Positions 22,380 through 32,892 of a stretch of DNA of 64,000 nt are shown piece by piece. The notes beneath the pieces are model-generated. The model did not search any database. It worked only from the letters and a program-made list of their open reading frames with translations, and was not told the DNA's origin. The first letter of the stretch is position 1. Every line of letters begins with the position of its first letter. Source of the stretch: Lineus longissimus (lineage: Eukaryota; Nemertea; Pilidiophora; Heteronemertea; Lineidae); the NCBI RefSeq assembly GCF_910592395.1, contig NC_088319.1:4838001-4902000 (forward strand), read 5' to 3'. The translations under genes and the position numbers were made by a program.

Positions 22380-23100
22380 GGTACTCCAAGCTAGGATACA
22401 TCGCATATCCTACAGGTTTTTGACTGGACCTACTTTTCCAGGTCACTGAGGTGTAATGGCGTAAATAGGCCGTTTGAGTGTAGCCATGGCTCGTTTCTTA
22501 ACCCCAAGCTGTGAACTTGATATATCCACCGATAAACCACTGATAACTTTAATTCTCCGATAGGCTGAGTTGTTCGAAGCCCTGTTAGGATTTACACTAC
22601 GAACACCAACTCTCGTTTTTCTCTCTGAAAACTCTCAAAATCTGTATCGGTCACGAAATCTCTCGTAAAACACTCGTAAAGTGCAGGGACGCCTAATTGG
22701 ATTACACACCCAGTGGCGATCCCTCTCGTAGAGTCTCGAGTTCTTGAATTCCGTGACCTTTCGTAAGTTTTTCGATACCTTTCGACAGTATAATCTATTA
22801 AACGGTTATTTTCATGTTGGTTTGCAGGGGGTGCGATAAGTCCGACCATTATGATTAGCGGGCTCAATATTTATGATAGTTGTCAGTTCCACGACTCGTT
22901 TCTTAACTCCAAGCTGTGAACTTGAAATTCAGTGCACATGACTCCCTATGTCATATAACCTCAGACATCGAATTTCGGTCCGATCTGATTCTCGACTTAG
23001 CCACCAGGGAGTTAAAACCAAAAATGGTAAAAATTGTAATATCTCGCATATTAGTGACTTGTTTCTATAATATTTTTATGGTTGGTACTCCAAGTAAGCA
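22380..23100. repeat. M module variant downstream of G3, left part
   Basis: Collinear with 36480-36890. It includes a 22520-22890 segment bounded by two copies of 'cgtttcttaaccccaagctg' (22490 and 22895), which looks like an internal insertion or duplication; about 235 bases of it are deleted in the G6 unit. It is non-coding as far as I can see; a 91-codon minus frame (22867-22592) has no recognisable motif. Confidence 0.55.
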
Positions 23101-23106
23101 TACATC

Positions 23107-24152
23107 TATGGCAAGCGGAGTGTCCAGTAATTAAAAAAACCTAGATTTATTCAAAAAACCTGGTTTTTTACCTAATAAACTAAGTTTATTTGGAAAAAAT
23201 ATAGGTTTTTTTAAAACAACCTTGTTTATTAGCTAATAAACCGAGTTTCTTTAATAAAACCAAGTTTTTTACCTAATAAACCTTGTTTCTATCCACAAAT
23301 GTTAAGTTGAACAAATAAACTTGGTTTTATTCCCTAAAATATAAGTTTTTCATCCAGTGGTAATAAACTTAATTTTATAGCAAAGAATCTTGGTTTATTA
23401 ACAATAACTGGACAAATGGCCAATAAACCTACCTTTTTACGTAAAAAACTTGGTTTTATACAAAACAACTTAGTTTTTTGCAATAAAACCTGGTTTTATT
23501 GTAAAAATGCAGGTTGTTTTGAATAACTGGACAAACGGCGTGCAAAAACCTACTTTCTATCGAGAAACTTGTATTTTCTACCTCGCCCGTGTACACAAAT
23601 CTGCTATCGGGACGAGGATGGGCAACCTCGGCACCACGTGGTACTAATGCTGCACTGCACTGCACTCTGTAAACTAGTTAGTGAGGCCCTAACTTCATCC
23701 CAGATCACTCAATGTAGGTAGGATCGAGGTTTAAAAATGTAAGTTTTCTAATAAACCAGGTTTTTAAAAAAAACTAGGTTTATTAGTAATAAACTTAGTT
23801 TTTTTAAATAAACTAGGTTGTTTTGGTAATAAACCTTGTTTTATTGAATAAATGGACATTTCTGTACAGAAACTTACATTTTATGCAATTATGTGGTAAA
23901 AAACCAAGTTTTTTAGGTAATAAACCAGGTTTTTTAGCATAAAATGTTAGTTTCTGTTAAAAAACCTACTTTATGAGGAAAGAAAGTAAAAAACTTGGTT
24001 TTATTAAAGAAACTCGGTTTATTAGCTAATAAACAAGGTTGTTTTAAAAAAACCTATATTTTTTCCAAATAAACTTAGTTTATTAGGTAAAAAACCAGGT
24101 TTTTTTGAATAAATCTAGGTTTATTTAATAACTGGACACTCCGCTTGCCATA
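23107..24152. mobile_element. Foldback element built of phased mini-palindromes, TATGGC ends
   Basis: The element is 1046 bases long. It begins TATGGCAAGCGGAGTGTCCA and ends with the exact inverse, flanked by TACATC (23101-23106 and 24153-24158). The empty site is at 38856-38861. About 170 bases at each end are near-identical inverted arms. The arms consist of A/T-rich units with a core such as CCTGG, CTAAG, CCTTG, CCGAG or CCAAG set between AAA and TTT, spaced alternately about 19 and 21 bases. The same motif continues, diverged, towards the middle. A central unique part (about 23560-23720) is not built this way. There is no coding frame. Six-base duplications are uncommon among DNA transposons. 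Confidence 0.88.
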
Positions 24153-24158
24153 TACATC

Positions 24159-24781
24159 ACATATTTTACGGGTTTTTGATTGGACCTCCTTTTAAAGGTC
24201 ACAGAGGTCAAATGGCGTAAATAAGACATTTGAGTGTAACTATGGCACGTTTCTTAACCGCTAAAGCTATGAAGTTGAAAATTGGTACACATGACTCCTT
24301 ACTAGCGGACATCAATTCATTCAATGATTGCATGTGGATTGCGAGTATTACAACTAATTTTAATTGCATTACACTTAACTACTTGTTGTCAATTCCTTCA
24401 TAAGACTTTTAAATACAAAATTAATCAATTTTGACGTTATATAATGCATTATGCGTAACAGAGTTTTAAGTCATGGAGACGAGAAATATGGAACACTATT
24501 AGAAGTGGTGTATTAACACATACAATAGATCAACATCATCGTCGTCGTCGTCGTCCTCGTCGTCGTCGTCGTCATAAATCAGAGTTGATTTCGACACTCA
24601 GAGGTCTTCATTTCATGAATAAATGACCTATTGATATGCATGTGAATAGTGTGTGGATATGCGGAATGATAATAGTAAACAACTTGTGCTATCGAAATTA
24701 ACTAAATGAGGATGAACTGGTGCCATGTCATCATAGTTTATCATTTCATATGTTGAAGTATTTGGTCATATCGTGTCATGG
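24159..24781. repeat. M module downstream of G3, right part, with CGT triplet run
   Basis: Close to 38862-39472. A trinucleotide run at 24538-24572 reads (CGT)n here, while the same place in the G6 unit (39238-39268) reads (CAT)n. It is non-coding. Confidence 0.7.
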
Positions 24782-25811
24782 TTAATTACTATGACAGAAC
24801 AGCTTCAATCGTAATTGCTTCATTTGATCAAAGAAAACGGCACAAAATTGTGACCAACTTACACAATAGAGTATGAAGTTGATAGCATGATTGCTATAAG
24901 TCATAGTTCTAGAGGAATAGCGGAGAAGAGTTCCCAATGCTGCCTGTTGCTCTGATTCGCTCAGATCTGGGTAATAGGTGGGTTGAATTGCATAGAAAAC
25001 TTGGTTTGGCAGTGCAAGAATGACAAACACGAGACTGACAACAACCAACATGACTGTTATCCCTGTAAGATCTTTTTGAGCTTGGGTATTCTGCATCTTC
25101 ATTCTCCGTCCCTTGTTTATTAGCAGCTTAAATATTATGAAGACATTACAGATTGTAATGACAATGAAAGGTATAGCTGCATACATGATTACACGTATAA
25201 TACCCCAGGCTGTGTAATAAAATGTAAAATAGGGTGCATCTGCCTGCATCACACCAGACTCCTTCACCTGGGTAGATGCCAATTTTCATGAAGATGAGAC
25301 AATGGCTGTTCAGAGCAAAGAGTGAAATAAACAGCCCCGCTAGGACAAAATATGTTCGCCTCTTGGAACAGATGAACTGTGCCTTTAACGGGAATGTGAC
25401 ACAAATGCAGCGCTCAAGTGTTAGTAGGAGGACGCTCCATGATGAGAACGTCAGTGTGAACTCCATGAGAAAAATACTGACTTTACACATTGCATCTGAA
25501 ATTTCTCGTCATTTTGTGTCATAATGGTAGAGCACAAAATCTAGACATCTTATGTAAAGTACTGACAAGTCACTTAGGGATAGGACTATCAGCAAGATAC
25601 GTGTAGAAACATGCCCGATTCTTCCACTGGGGACAACCATGATGGTTGCAATGTTGAAGATAGTTCCCATTGCGATGATGACTGGGCCAACGTATGCAAC
25701 AAAAGCAAAAGCTATGAATGCCTCCCAGTGACCTCGGTCCATTAATGTCTCAAGGGAATAGTACTCACCTTGTTGTTTGTTCGTAAAAACGGATTGCAGT
25801 GTTTGTGTCAT
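24782..25811 (-). pseudogene. G3: class A GPCR pseudogene of the tandem array
   Basis: Full-length homologue of G6. Helices 1-2 read from ATG 25811 to HYDTK, where the Leu codon TTA of G6 is TGA here (about 25510). The frame then continues through Cys-helix 3 to loop 2. There, near 25240, five bases present in G6 (between GGTGCATC and the GCCTGCATC stretch) are missing, shifting the frame inside the ECWCDAGR region. Helices 5-7 follow in the new frame to 24782 with the NHAINFILYC signature. Two independent lesions and little other decay point to recent loss. It shares YHYDTK and the KGRRMKMQN loop with G6, its closest relative. Confidence 0.9.
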
Positions 25812-26448
25812 AGTTGATAGTACTGCAATCTAAAGACGCGTACTTTAAGCGAAAGTTGTCCGTTTTGATAGTAAGTGCCGTTGTCCCTTTGTAATGGAAA
25901 TGTAATAAATATAATCACCAGGCCTCAAATTCGTTGCAGTAGTGAGGTCATGCTCCTGAGGCAGGCAATTCAATATCCAGAGAACTAATTGCTGTTTCAT
26001 CGGCTGCCACCGAGACACGATAAACGGAGGCCTGAGGATTCATCTAATGGGTTGACAGCCAATGGGTGCCGAAATAGTTACAGCCATTTCTGAAACTGCG
26101 TTGGATTTACAAGGTGTTGACCGTTTGCTCCTGTTTTGATATGTTTCCAGTTACAGTACTGTTGGTATTCTGAAAACACTTTTGTGGGCGTTGAGACATT
26201 CCTGACAACTGTTTGCGTGGTGCTGTGATGAATATTTCCTCATAGACTTGCCTGAAACCTGCCATCAGTGGTCTCTGATCGGTGTTCATTTATTTGGTAT
26301 AAGAACCTGATAGTGTGCAATTATGGTGAATTATATATTGATTTTATATTACAGCACACGAACTGAACTATCTATGAGGATAGATGGTGCCATGTCATCA
26401 TAGTTTATAATTTCACATGTTGAAGTATTTGGTTATATCGTGTCATGG
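25812..26448. repeat. Upstream flank of G3 fused to a shortened downstream flank of G4
   Basis: From 25812 to about 26365 it follows the upstream flanks of the other units. At 'cacacgaactgaactatctatgagg' it jumps into the last 80 bases of a downstream module (compare 39393-39472). The M module between G3 and G4 is therefore missing, leaving only about 640 bases between these receptors. Confidence 0.7.
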
Positions 26449-27486
26449 TCAATTACCATGATGGAACAGCTTCAATCGTAACTGCTTCATTTGATCAAAG
26501 AAAACGGCCCGAAATTGTGACCCACTTACGCAATAGAGGATGAAGTTGATAGCATGATTGGTATAAGTCATAGTTCTAGAGGAATAGCGGAGAAGAGTTC
26601 CCAATGCTGCCTGTTGCTCTGATTCACTCAGATCTGGGAAAAAAATGGGTTCAATTGCATAGAAAACTTGGTTGGGCAGTGCAAGAATGACAAACACGAG
26701 ACTGACCACAACCAACATGACTGTTATCCCTGTTAGATCTTTTTGAGCTTGGGTATTCTGCATCTTCATTCTCTGTCTCATGTTTATGAGCAGCTTAAAC
26801 ATTATGAAGACATTGCATATTGTTATGACAATGAAAGGTATAGCTGCATACATGATGACACGTATAATACCCCATGCCGTGTAATAAAATGTAAAATAAG
26901 GTGCATCCATTCGGCCTGCATCACACCAGACTTCTTCACCAGGGTAGATGTCAACTTTCATGAAGATGAGACAGTGACTGTTCAGAGCAAAGAGTGAAAT
27001 AAACAGCCCCACCAGGACAAAGTATGTCCGCCTCTTTGAACAGATGAACTGTGCCTTTAACGGGAATGTGACACAAATGCAGCGCTCAAGTGTTAGCAGG
27101 AGGACGCTCCATGATGAGAACATCAGTGTGAACTCCATCAGAAAAATACTGACTTTACACATAGCATCTGAGATTCTCCGTAATCTGATGTCATAGGACT
27201 GGGAGAGCACCGTATCGAGACATCCTACATAAAGTACTAACAAGTCACTCAGGGAAAGGACTATCAGCAAGATACGTGTAGAAACGTGCCCGATTCTTCC
27301 ACTGGAGACAACCATGACGGTTGCAATGTTGAAGATAGTTCCCATTGCGATGATGACTGGGCCAGCGTATGCAACAAAAGCAAAAGCTACGAATGCCTCC
27401 CAGTGACCTCGGTCCATTAACACCTCAAGGGAATAGTACTCACCCTGTTGTTTTTTTGTCACAACGGATTGCAGTGTTTGTGTCAT
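26449..27486 (-). CDS. G4: class A GPCR, intact single exon
   Basis: 345 residues with all landmarks of the array family: helix 2 LSLSDL, Cys before helix 3, LTLERCICV, loop 2 WCDAGR, helix 6 LALPNQVF, helix 7 NHAINFILYCVSGSQFR and tail FHHGN. Loop 1 reads GCLDTVLSQSYD and loop 2 DIYPGEEVWC, both differing from the sister genes, while the membrane cores are almost invariant. It is expected in the plasma membrane coupled to a G protein; the ligand is unknown, a peptide being most likely. The upstream neighbour on the same strand is the G4 flank holding the TTAA element. Confidence 0.9.
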   Translation of the reverse strand: MTQTLQSVVTKKQQGEYYSLEVLMDRGHWEAFVAFAFVAYAGPVIIAMGTIFNIATVMVVSSGRIGHVSTRILLIVLSLSDLLVLYVGCLDTVLSQSYDIRLRRISDAMCKVSIFLMEFTLMFSSWSVLLLTLERCICVTFPLKAQFICSKRRTYFVLVGLFISLFALNSHCLIFMKVDIYPGEEVWCDAGRMDAPYFTFYYTAWGIIRVIMYAAIPFIVITICNVFIMFKLLINMRQRMKMQNTQAQKDLTGITVMLVVVSLVFVILALPNQVFYAIEPIFFPDLSESEQQAALGTLLRYSSRTMTYTNHAINFILYCVSGSQFRAVFFDQMKQLRLKLFHHGN

Positions 27487-28475
27487 AGTTGATAGTTCTG
27501 CAATCTAAACACACGTGTCTTGAGTGAAAGTTGTTCGTTTTGATAGTAAGTGCCGTTGTCCCTTTTTAATAGATAGGTAATAAATGTAATCACCAGGCCA
27601 CAAATTCGTTGCAGTAGTGAGGTCATGCTCCTGAGGCAGGCAATTCAATGTCAAGAGAACCTATTGCTCTTTGATCGACTGCCACCGAGACACGATAAAC
27701 GGAGGCCTGAGGATTCATGTAATGGATTGACAGCCATGAATGGGTGCCGAAATAGTCACAGCCATATCTGAAACTGCGTTGCATTTACAAGGTGTTGATC
27801 GTTTACTCCTGTTTTGATATGATTTCAGCTACAGTTGTTTTTGGCATTCTGAAAACACTTTTGTGGGCGTTGGGAGATTCCTGACAACTGATTGCCTGCA
27901 GTGATAAAGAGTTCCTGATAGACTTGCCTTAAACCTGCCATCAGTGATGTCGGATCAGTGTACATTTAATCGGTATGTGAACCTGATATTGTGCAATTAT
28001 GGTGAATTATATGTTACAGCATATCAACATAATCCCACACTAGCTTGGTTGCATGGATGGGAAACTCTTTTTCATATTCCTGATTGATGTTTTGTGGCAA
28101 GTTTTCAAGTACATGTAGTTGCAGGCAGCAAAGAACTCAAAGGGCACTTTATTTGCTTCAAAGCCAAGCACTCAGAATTCAAGCATGAATCAACCCTCAG
28201 ATAACCAAGGTTGATTTGTACAATGGTCCCCACGATGTGGATAATGTTGATGAGATGAACATCGTTCGAGGGCTTGCCTCTTCACAGTGATTAAGATATG
28301 ATGAGAACTGTTGTCTTATTTCTCCCGCGATGATATCCTCTTCCAACAGCAGAATCTCGGAAAACATCCTTAAAAATTTGTCTGTAATGCAGACTGCGGC
28401 AATTCAACCCTGAATACTGCATGCATTATTCCCCTGGTTTCGTTTCTGAAAGTATTATTTCCCTCTGTGCATCAC
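27487..28475. repeat. Upstream flank of G4
   Basis: Paralogous to 18256-19010 and 21287-22320, non-coding. It ends at the TTAA target of the element beginning at 28480 and resumes at 30990. Confidence 0.65.
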
Positions 28476-28714
28476 TTAAAGGTCATATATCAAGGTTTGA
28501 AAACATGCTTGATACTCATGAAATATGTTGAGGGTTAAAAAAACAAGATCCCAGACATTAAAAAAATTCTAATAATAAAGTCATTATTTAGTTATTTCAA
28601 TTTTCAATTTGAAACTATTTGAATTTCCCACCACACACAACTTTAGATTAGTTCCACATGTGGCCGCTAGGGATTTTTTGATGACGTAGGTCAGGTCAGT
28701 CAGAACAAAGCAAG

Positions 28715-29761
28715 ATGGCTTCCGCATACAGTTCAGAGAGTGAGAGCAGTGAATTTGAGGATGTTTTGGTCGATACAGAAGGATATTTAAACGTTGAGCC
28801 ATACATGTTCGAGCCATTGATATCACTAGATCATAATGAGAGTGATCATTCGGACGAAAGTGATGAGGAAGTGGAGGATGAACGCCCTGAACGTGCAGGC
28901 AACAGAAAATGGCAAGTTTTGTTTACATTCTCACTCTGTTCTCTATGCACACAGCACTACATCATGACATGCATCCACTACTACTATACACAATTGGACT
29001 TTATCTGATGCTCTGGCACTTCTTGGATGGCTTTGTATTGGTTCAATGGTTGTATGTATTTGAACAGTCTCTGAAGGACATTTGCCATCTGCCATGTCAT
29101 GGACTCGGCCTCATCATCACTGAGACTGAGGGAAGCCAAGGAGGGCAACTGGCAACTGGTCTAGTGTTAATCATCATTTTTTGTAAATATGTAAACGTTT
29201 ATCACTTCAGGTGTGACTGTGGAAACTGCACAGCTCAAATCACTGGAACAGAGTCGATGTGCTGCAGTGACTATTCCCCAGTTCTGGCCAAGAAGGAAAG
29301 TTATGAGCCAGATGGAGTTGCCTGCATAACTCTGCATCCCGGATTCGCAAGCAACTGCCTTGACCGATATGTCCTGGAAAGTGCCATGTATGAATTTATC
29401 TAAGATCAAGGGCCAATAGGAAATGATCAGCCAATGCACAAGTAAGTTGAAATAAGTAAAATAACAGAAACTTGTACATGTACACTTCCTATTTATTTAC
29501 AAAACAGAAACAACTGCCTTCAGCACAAAGGATTCATGACCATACTACATTGTATGCATTATGTTTCATCTGAACTCAAATTTTCTCTCAAACTGTCTTT
29601 TCAGGTTACGGAGATACCTTGCATACCGCAGATTTGTGCGCTGGTGCTGGCAACGTTTGGGCAAAAAGCAAAGACTTCCTCTTCCAGTCTGTGCTCGTGA
29701 CAAGATTCGCTCTACCTGGCCCTCAGAGGAGTACACTGGCTTACGTTATCCAAAGAGTTGA
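28715..29761 (+). pseudogene. P2X7-ballast-like zinc-binding protein gene, one premature stop
   Basis: Exons 28715-28911, 29211-29441 and 29605-29761. Intron 1 is GC-AG (donor TG/GCAAGT), intron 2 is GT-AG (CAA/GTAAGT), and phases 2 and 2 join correctly. Residues 1-60 are Ser/Glu/Asp-rich. The join forms RKWCDCGNC, then MCCSDYS, CITLHPGFASNCL, RRYLAYRRFVRWCW and finally PSEEYTGLRYPKS. The Cys/His set and the closing YTGxxYP match the zinc-binding ballast domain at the C-terminus of vertebrate P2X7 and of many invertebrate stand-alone proteins. No channel part is present. In exon 2 a TAA (29401-29403) interrupts YEFI-DQGPIGNDQPMHK, most simply a Gln codon CAA changed to TAA. Without it the product would be 194 residues. 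Function is unknown. Confidence 0.8.
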
Positions 29762-30093
29762 GCGTCCGATTAAATCGAGTCTTCCGGCTATCCACGACCT
29801 CAAGTTTGGTTTGACGTTTCGTGTATTTCGTACAGACTGGCTTGGGTGTAGACTTGATGCGATCTTCTCTATTGGCCAATGCAGTGCTGTACGAGGGCAT
29901 TTTCTCTCGAAGTCTCAATACCTCATTCAGTAGAAGTTGGATGTATTCTGAAAAGGAACGAATATTTTAATTTTTTTTTAACAATAAATATTTTGTATTT
30001 ATAGGATGTCCTGTTTGTTTTTGGTGACACAAGATCATCTCCACAGAATACCTCTGGAAATGGAAATGGTGTTCACAGTCAAGTGGAACCTCT

Positions 30094-30238
30094 CTAAAGG
30101 GACCATCTCAAAATTGACTGATGCCAAAATAGAAGAACAGTGTTAGTCTCTCTGTGAACACTGAGCACCTAGAAAACTCCCCCCAGACAAACACTGTTCC
30201 TCTTTTTTTGCATCAGTAAATTTTGAGATGGTCCCTAA
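30094..30238. repeat. Foldback insert inside the TTAA element
   Basis: CTAAAGGGACCATCTCAAAA... (30094-30144) pairs with its inverse at 30189-30238 (...TTTTGAGATGGTCCCT), with a loop of about 45 bases. Such a 50-base-arm hairpin in the 3' part of the element is either a nested MITE or a structured RNA end. Confidence 0.65.
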
Positions 30239-30989
30239 GGACACCCATGGGACTGACAAGTGCTCTCCTTAATAGAGTACACTCCCACCGCAGTGGTATG
30301 TCCCGCCCCTGGTTTCATATACCGTGCCAACCACTGCTAGGCGAGAGTCTTTATCAGCGGCTAGGAAGACGACTGCAACAACACTACTTTGGCACTCTGC
30401 CAAGCAATCGGATGTTGTCACCCTTTCTATATATGGCCATTTTCAAGGAGCATCCTCAACCTACATGTATGATATAGAAGTACTTTTTTGAAAAGGTTCC
30501 TACCATAAGTCACTGGTACTTTCACTTCCCTTGCCACAGGTTCACCCGTTTGCACTTCCGAATCCACAGCTTCCTCCTCTCTCGTTCAACTGGCTTTGGA
30601 AATTCATGAAAATGGGTCCCATCCGTCATTCGATTGTTCTTTGTGCTAGCCTTGACACAATTCGGAGCCACACAATACACCATAGTGAATGAAACACATT
30701 ACTTCCAGGTGTGCATAATTAATTAAGGCCCTCCTGCTTTTATGATTGCATGACATGTACAGATGACCTGATCTACATCACAACTTTTGCTGAACCCGCC
30801 GCCTGGCTCTAACAAGCCAGTTGCTAGCCTGATCAGGTAATCAAGTTGTCAAACACATAATTGGCTATATCTTCAAAATGGATGGAGCTAATTGCATTTG
30901 GTTTTCTGTATTGTATAAAGTGTAAGGTACACTTTTGAAATCGTCTTACAGCAGAAAATGGCAAAAAAACCTTGATATATGACCTTTAA

Positions 30990-32207
30990 ATAATGATTTA
31001 GAAACAAATTTGTTATCTGTGATCTGACGAAAGTCAACTCTGCCTGCACCTGTAGAATAACTGTTTGAGTTGTGTCTGTCATTACATCTGTCCCTCAGTC
31101 AAGAAGATCCAACAACCAGTTCACAGGGGCGAATATGAAACCACTATTCGACTGATACTTGGTGTGATGTTTGGTTAAGGTATTGCAAATACTGTGTTTT
31201 GCAACCTAACCCATTTTGGTGTCTAGGTAGCCATCTTGAAAATATGCAGCAATAATGACGAATTTTTTATGATGGGTATGTCATCACATATTACCCAGGT
31301 TTTATTGTTATACCCAACACATTCAGTAGGTATGTAGGTGTTCATTAGGTATGTACATGTAGGTTTCCCTTTTTGGCTCACCGTAGGGGAGTCTTTACAA
31401 AACCGCAGAGTCCGTCGTCCTTCGTCGTCTGTATCCTGTTTCAGTGGCATGTTTCGTAACCGCTAGAGTATGAACTTTAAACTCTGTATACAGAACCCTC
31501 CAGGTCAGGTGACCTCTGCACTGAAGTTCGTTTCGATCTGAGTCTTGACTTGGCCACCAGGGGGCCAACAATGAAACATAAAAAGTGTGATATCTCTCTT
31601 ATAAGTGACTCTTTTTCGATAACATTTTCATGGTTCTTTCTCCTAGCAAGTATACATCACATATCAGATGTGGTTTTGGTTTGATCTGATTTTCAAGGTT
31701 GCAGAGGTCAAATGGCGTAAACAGGTCGTTCGAGTGTAACTATGGTTCGTTTCTTTACCGCTTAAACTATGAACTTGAAATTTGGTACACATGACTCCCT
31801 ACTTGTCGACATCTATACATTCAATGATAACTTGCTGATTGTGATGATTACAACTAATTTAAATTGCGTTAAACTTGACAAGTTGTTGTAATTTCCTTCA
31901 TATGATTTTGAAATACAGAATTAATAAATTTTGACGTTATGTAATGCATTTTGTGTAACATAATTTTAAGTCATGGAGACGATTTAACATCAGGAGAAAT
32001 ATGTAACATTATCAGAAGCGGTGTTTTAACACATAGAATATCGTCACCATCATCATCATCGACATCATCAATCAGAGTTGATTTCAAAACTCAGAGGTCT
32101 TCATTTCATGAATAAATGAACTATTTGTATGTTAACTATTGATATGCATGTGAATAGTGTGTGGATGTGCGAATGATAATAAACAACTTGTGCTGTTGAA
32201 ATTCACC
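30990..32207. repeat. Upstream flank of G4 (rest) and M module downstream of G5
   Basis: 30990-31365 continues the G4 flank (compare 18997-19370). 31366-32207 is the GGCTCACCGTAGGGG-type M module, and preserves the empty site of the dimer seen at 1012-3155. No gene is seen. Confidence 0.7.
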
Positions 32208-32892
32208 CAGTAAGCTAATTAGCTCACCTGGGTTAGCTTATTTCGTGATGTCTTGTCCATCGTCCGTCGTCTTGTCCAACGTTCGTCAACAATGGTGGCC
32301 CGTTGCTCACTGTGGAGTCTAGAAAGTTGAAGCTTAGTATGTGTATGTCTATAACAACATGACTTGACACAGAAAAATCATCGCCATTTGACCTACTTTC
32401 CGGGTTCCAGGGGGCCATCTTTGAAAACCTTATTTTGTCAATAACTCATGAACGCTGATAGCTAGAACCATGAAATTTTTACTTTCAATACTTCTGATGA
32501 GACTTCATGACACAATTTTTGATTTGACCTTCTTTTGAAGGTCACAGAGGGCAAACTCTAAAATTACAGGTTTCGTCATTAAATGTCCTAGACTCTTCAA
32601 ATTTGATATGCAGACACCTATTGGACATGTGTACATATTTAAAAAATCCGGTCAATGTGACCTACTTTTCAGGAGTAAGTAGGTCAAGTCACAAAACCCA
32701 TATCGGTCTTATATAGAGAAACCTTCACTGTGTGATCTTTATGTGCATCATTGATTGAAATGATCAAGCTCGACATGGTGCTTATAAAATTTTTACCTTG
32801 ACCTAGTTTCCAAGTTGAAAAAGGTCAAACTTTAAACTTTCAATAGGGGTGGTACGTTTCACCACTATTTGTCACAGATTCTTCAAATTTGA
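32208..32892. repeat. Truncated copy of the GCTCACCTGGG element
   Basis: Close to 3434-4137 but lacking the last 130 bases and the right terminus. It ends at a junction (about 32893, 'gatatgtcatgaacg') with sequence that in the G1 flank lies 5.4 kb further on. It is non-coding. Confidence 0.65.

Larger units (their letters stand above)
28480..30985. mobile_element. TTAA-flanked element (Kolobok-like ends) carrying a gene
   Basis: The element is 2506 bases long with 19-base terminal inverted repeats (AGGTCATATATCAAGGTTT), flanked by TTAA at 28476-28479 and 30986-30989. The empty site is at 18992-18996 ('catcacttaaataatg') in the upstream flank of G1. TTAA duplication is shared by piggyBac and Kolobok; ends starting AGG fit Kolobok better than the CCY ends of piggyBac. 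Instead of a transposase it holds a three-exon gene related to the P2X7 ballast domain, and a foldback insert near 30.1-30.24 kb. Confidence 0.88.

Noticed and set aside
22592-22867. 91-codon minus-strand frame as a gene
   Set aside because: No motif; most of it is deleted in the sister unit at 36.6 kb.
28715-29761. Complete P2X receptor gene
   Set aside because: Only the ballast-like domain is present; no membrane helices or ATP-binding ectodomain in the element.
28480-30985. piggyBac element
   Set aside because: TTAA fits, but ends begin AGG rather than CCY and no piggyBac transposase is present; Kolobok-like is the better label, still tentative.
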